NCBI GenBank assembly: GCA_946405565.1
Contig: CAMJHU010000105.1
Location: 1-6,879 of the forward strand
Origin: an uncultured Clostridia bacterium
GTDB taxonomy: Bacteria; Bacillota; Clostridia; Oscillospirales; Acutalibacteraceae
Direction of reading: 5' to 3'
Length of the DNA stretch: 6,879 bases
The number at the start of each line of letters is the position of its first letter. The stretch's first letter is position 1. The notes beneath the pieces were generated by a model. The model searched no databases. It saw only the letters and a program-made list of their open reading frames with translations, and was not told the origin of the DNA. The position numbers and the translations under genes were made by a program. Positions 5,529 through 6,879 of the stretch are shown one piece after another.

Positions 5529-6879
5529 TTGGTAAAACAAAATGACGGTTATGATATCAGGCAATTGATATCTCTGCTTTTGAGTAAGATTTGGCTGATT
5601 ATTGTATGCGCCATATTATTCGGCACATGTTCCTTTTTGTACACAAAATTCCTCGTGCCGCTTAAATATGAATCTTACACATCTTTGTACGTCAGAAGTG
5701 ACCGTGTGACTGCCACCTCTACCACGCAGGAGGAAAATACCAACAGCGTCAATCTGAGCAATCTGACGTTCTCCAAGTCGCTGGTGGATACCTATGTGGT
5801 GGTGCTCAAGAGCAACTCCGTGATGGACAAGATCGGTAATCTGCTGGTGCTGGAATTTGATGAAGAAACGCTTTCTTCCGTTTTCAGGATTCAGGATGGC
5901 AGAATCGATACCAATTCCATCAAGAGCTGCTTTACCATGACATCCATCGAAGAAACGGAAGCCATGAAGATTTCAGCGGTTACGACGGATCCGGAGATTT
6001 CGGCTGCACTGTGCAACATGATGGCGCAGGTAGCGCCGGATTTTCTGATTCGCGTGGTGGGCGCCGGTTCCGTGGAAGTGATCGACCCCGCTGTTCCCAA
6101 TTATACGCCCGTGTCGGCGAGTGCCGTGAAGAACGCGCTTCTGGGCGCTTTGGTCGGTATTGTGGTGGCAGCCGGACTGATTTTTGTGGTGGATTTCTTT
6201 GATGATACCGTCAAGACCTCCGATGAACTGTCCGAGATGTTTGACAAAGCGGTACTGGGTGATGTGCAGAAAGTTGTCACAGACGACGACAACAAAAAAA
6301 AGAAGAAGAAAAAGGGCGAGTCCTCCAGACAGCCCAGAATGCTGCTGGTGGACAAGGTAGTGCCGTTCAACGTGGTGGAAAGCTACAAGTCCATCCGTAC
6401 CAATATCATGTTCGCGCTGGGAACGTCCGATAAAAAGATTATTGCCATTTCCAGTCCGAATCCCAGTGAAGGTAAGTCTACCGCCTCCGCCAATATCGCG
6501 CTGGCATTTGCGCAGACCAACAGCCGCGTGCTGCTGATCGACGCCGATATGAGAAAGTCGGTGCAGCACAAGACCTTCAAGCTCAGTAATACCAAGGGGC
6601 TTTCCACCCTGATTGTCAATATGTCCACCCCGGAGGAATCCATCAAGTCGGACGTCATGGAGAATCTGGACGTATTGACGTCGGGACCTATGCCCCCGAA
6701 TCCCTCCGAGCTGCTTTCCTCTGATCAATATGCCGCGCTGATCAGGAAGCTCGCCAAGCAGTATGATTACATCATTATTGACACCCCCCCGATCAACGTG
6801 GTCAGCGACGCGATGGTCATGACTAATTCGGTGAGCGGCGTGGTATTGGTTGTCAAGCACAAGATGTCCACTTACGATG
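5529..6879 (+). CDS. Fused Wzz co-polymerase / BY-type tyrosine kinase (partial, right edge)
   Basis: 450 residues are visible of a membrane protein that should control polysaccharide chain length and export. The N-terminal Wzz part has a first membrane helix (about 20-38), an extracellular region and a second helix (about 202-222) preceded by the proline-containing PNYTPVSASAVKN. A cytoplasmic linker contains DDDN followed by seven lysines (252-262). The kinase part begins with VVESYKSIRTNI, like the ExxRxxR oligomerisation motif with one R replaced by K. It continues with Walker A (SPNPSEGKST, 309-318), Walker A' (VLLIDADMRK, 334-343) and Walker B (YIIIDTPP, 414-421). The tyrosine-rich tail expected at the C-terminus lies beyond the window. 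In most Firmicutes the two parts are separate proteins (CpsC/CpsD, EpsA/EpsB), so the fusion resembles proteobacterial Wzc. It is probably the first gene of an exopolysaccharide or capsule operon. It starts at TTG under a perfect promoter. Confidence 0.92.
   Translation, partial: MVKQNDGYDIRQLISLLLSKIWLIIVCAILFGTCSFLYTKFLVPLKYESYTSLYVRSDRVTATSTTQEENTNSVNLSNLTFSKSLVDTYVVVLKSNSVMDKIGNLLVLEFDEETLSSVFRIQDGRIDTNSIKSCFTMTSIEETEAMKISAVTTDPEISAALCNMMAQVAPDFLIRVVGAGSVEVIDPAVPNYTPVSASAVKNALLGALVGIVVAAGLIFVVDFFDDTVKTSDELSEMFDKAVLGDVQKVVTDDDNKKKKKKKGESSRQPRMLLVDKVVPFNVVESYKSIRTNIMFALGTSDKKIIAISSPNPSEGKSTASANIALAFAQTNSRVLLIDADMRKSVQHKTFKLSNTKGLSTLIVNMSTPEESIKSDVMENLDVLTSGPMPPNPSELLSSDQYAALIRKLAKQYDYIIIDTPPINVVSDAMVMTNSVSGVVLVVKHKMSTYD
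6294..6302 (+). other. Slippery A-run (A AAA AAG) in the Wzz-kinase linker
   Basis: Eight A's followed by G lie in the codons AAA AAA AAG, giving the heptamer A AAA AAG (6296-6302) in the frame needed for -1 slippage, as in dnaX. A -1 shift would read to TAA at 6431-6433, adding about 43 codons and removing the kinase. Only weak pairing is visible downstream (GGGC 6314-6317 with GCCC 6332-6335). The run also encodes the poly-lysine linker, which may be its only role. Confidence 0.35.

Noticed and set aside
5973..6860. Minus-strand 295-codon open frame, histidine-rich
   Set aside because: It lies opposite the Wzz-kinase gene, whose Walker motifs are intact; there is no ribosome site or known domain.

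Overview
The window looks like a chromosomal segment of a spore-former-related, low-GC Gram-positive anaerobe (class Clostridia, perhaps the Oscillospiraceae/Ruminococcaceae; the family is a guess). The grounds are a response regulator with a Spo0A-type DNA-binding domain, consensus sigma-A promoters with strong AGGAGG-type ribosome sites, a GHKL sensor kinase, an M3 oligoendopeptidase and intergenic heptamer repeats. Two genes start with TTG. Coding DNA of the large genes is moderately GC-rich; the toxin-antitoxin pair and the intergenic DNA are clearly AT-richer.

Left part (1-2332): a divergent two-component pair. On the minus strand, running off the left edge, is a response regulator with an N-terminal receiver domain and a Spo0A-like C-terminal domain. 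On the plus strand is a multi-pass membrane GHKL histidine kinase. They share a short intergenic region with a good minus-strand promoter and probably a plus-strand promoter whose -35 abuts it. The kinase gene ends at a long hairpin (2350-2396) that can terminate transcription from both sides.

Middle (2425-4855): three minus-strand genes. An M3-family zinc oligoendopeptidase (HEAGH) is preceded by a small Phd/YefM antitoxin - RelE/ParE toxin operon, antitoxin first. The operon has a perfect TTGACA-17-TATAAT promoter and a candidate operator palindrome next to the -10.

Right part (4856-6879): an intergenic region contains an unusual inverted pair of GTGAATA-type heptamer arrays. It is followed by a minus-strand tRNA-Leu (anticodon UAG, CCA encoded) with its own promoter. 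After further non-coding DNA with three copies of TTGTGATAA, a perfect extended -10 promoter drives a plus-strand gene cut by the right edge. This gene encodes a fused polysaccharide co-polymerase (Wzz) and bacterial tyrosine kinase, so an exopolysaccharide or capsule locus probably continues beyond the window.

No phage, insertion sequence or CRISPR array is visible. The most unusual features are the pairing of a GHKL kinase with a Spo0A-type output, the order-swapped inverted heptamer repeat next to the tRNA, and a slippery A-run at the join between the Wzz and kinase halves of the last gene.
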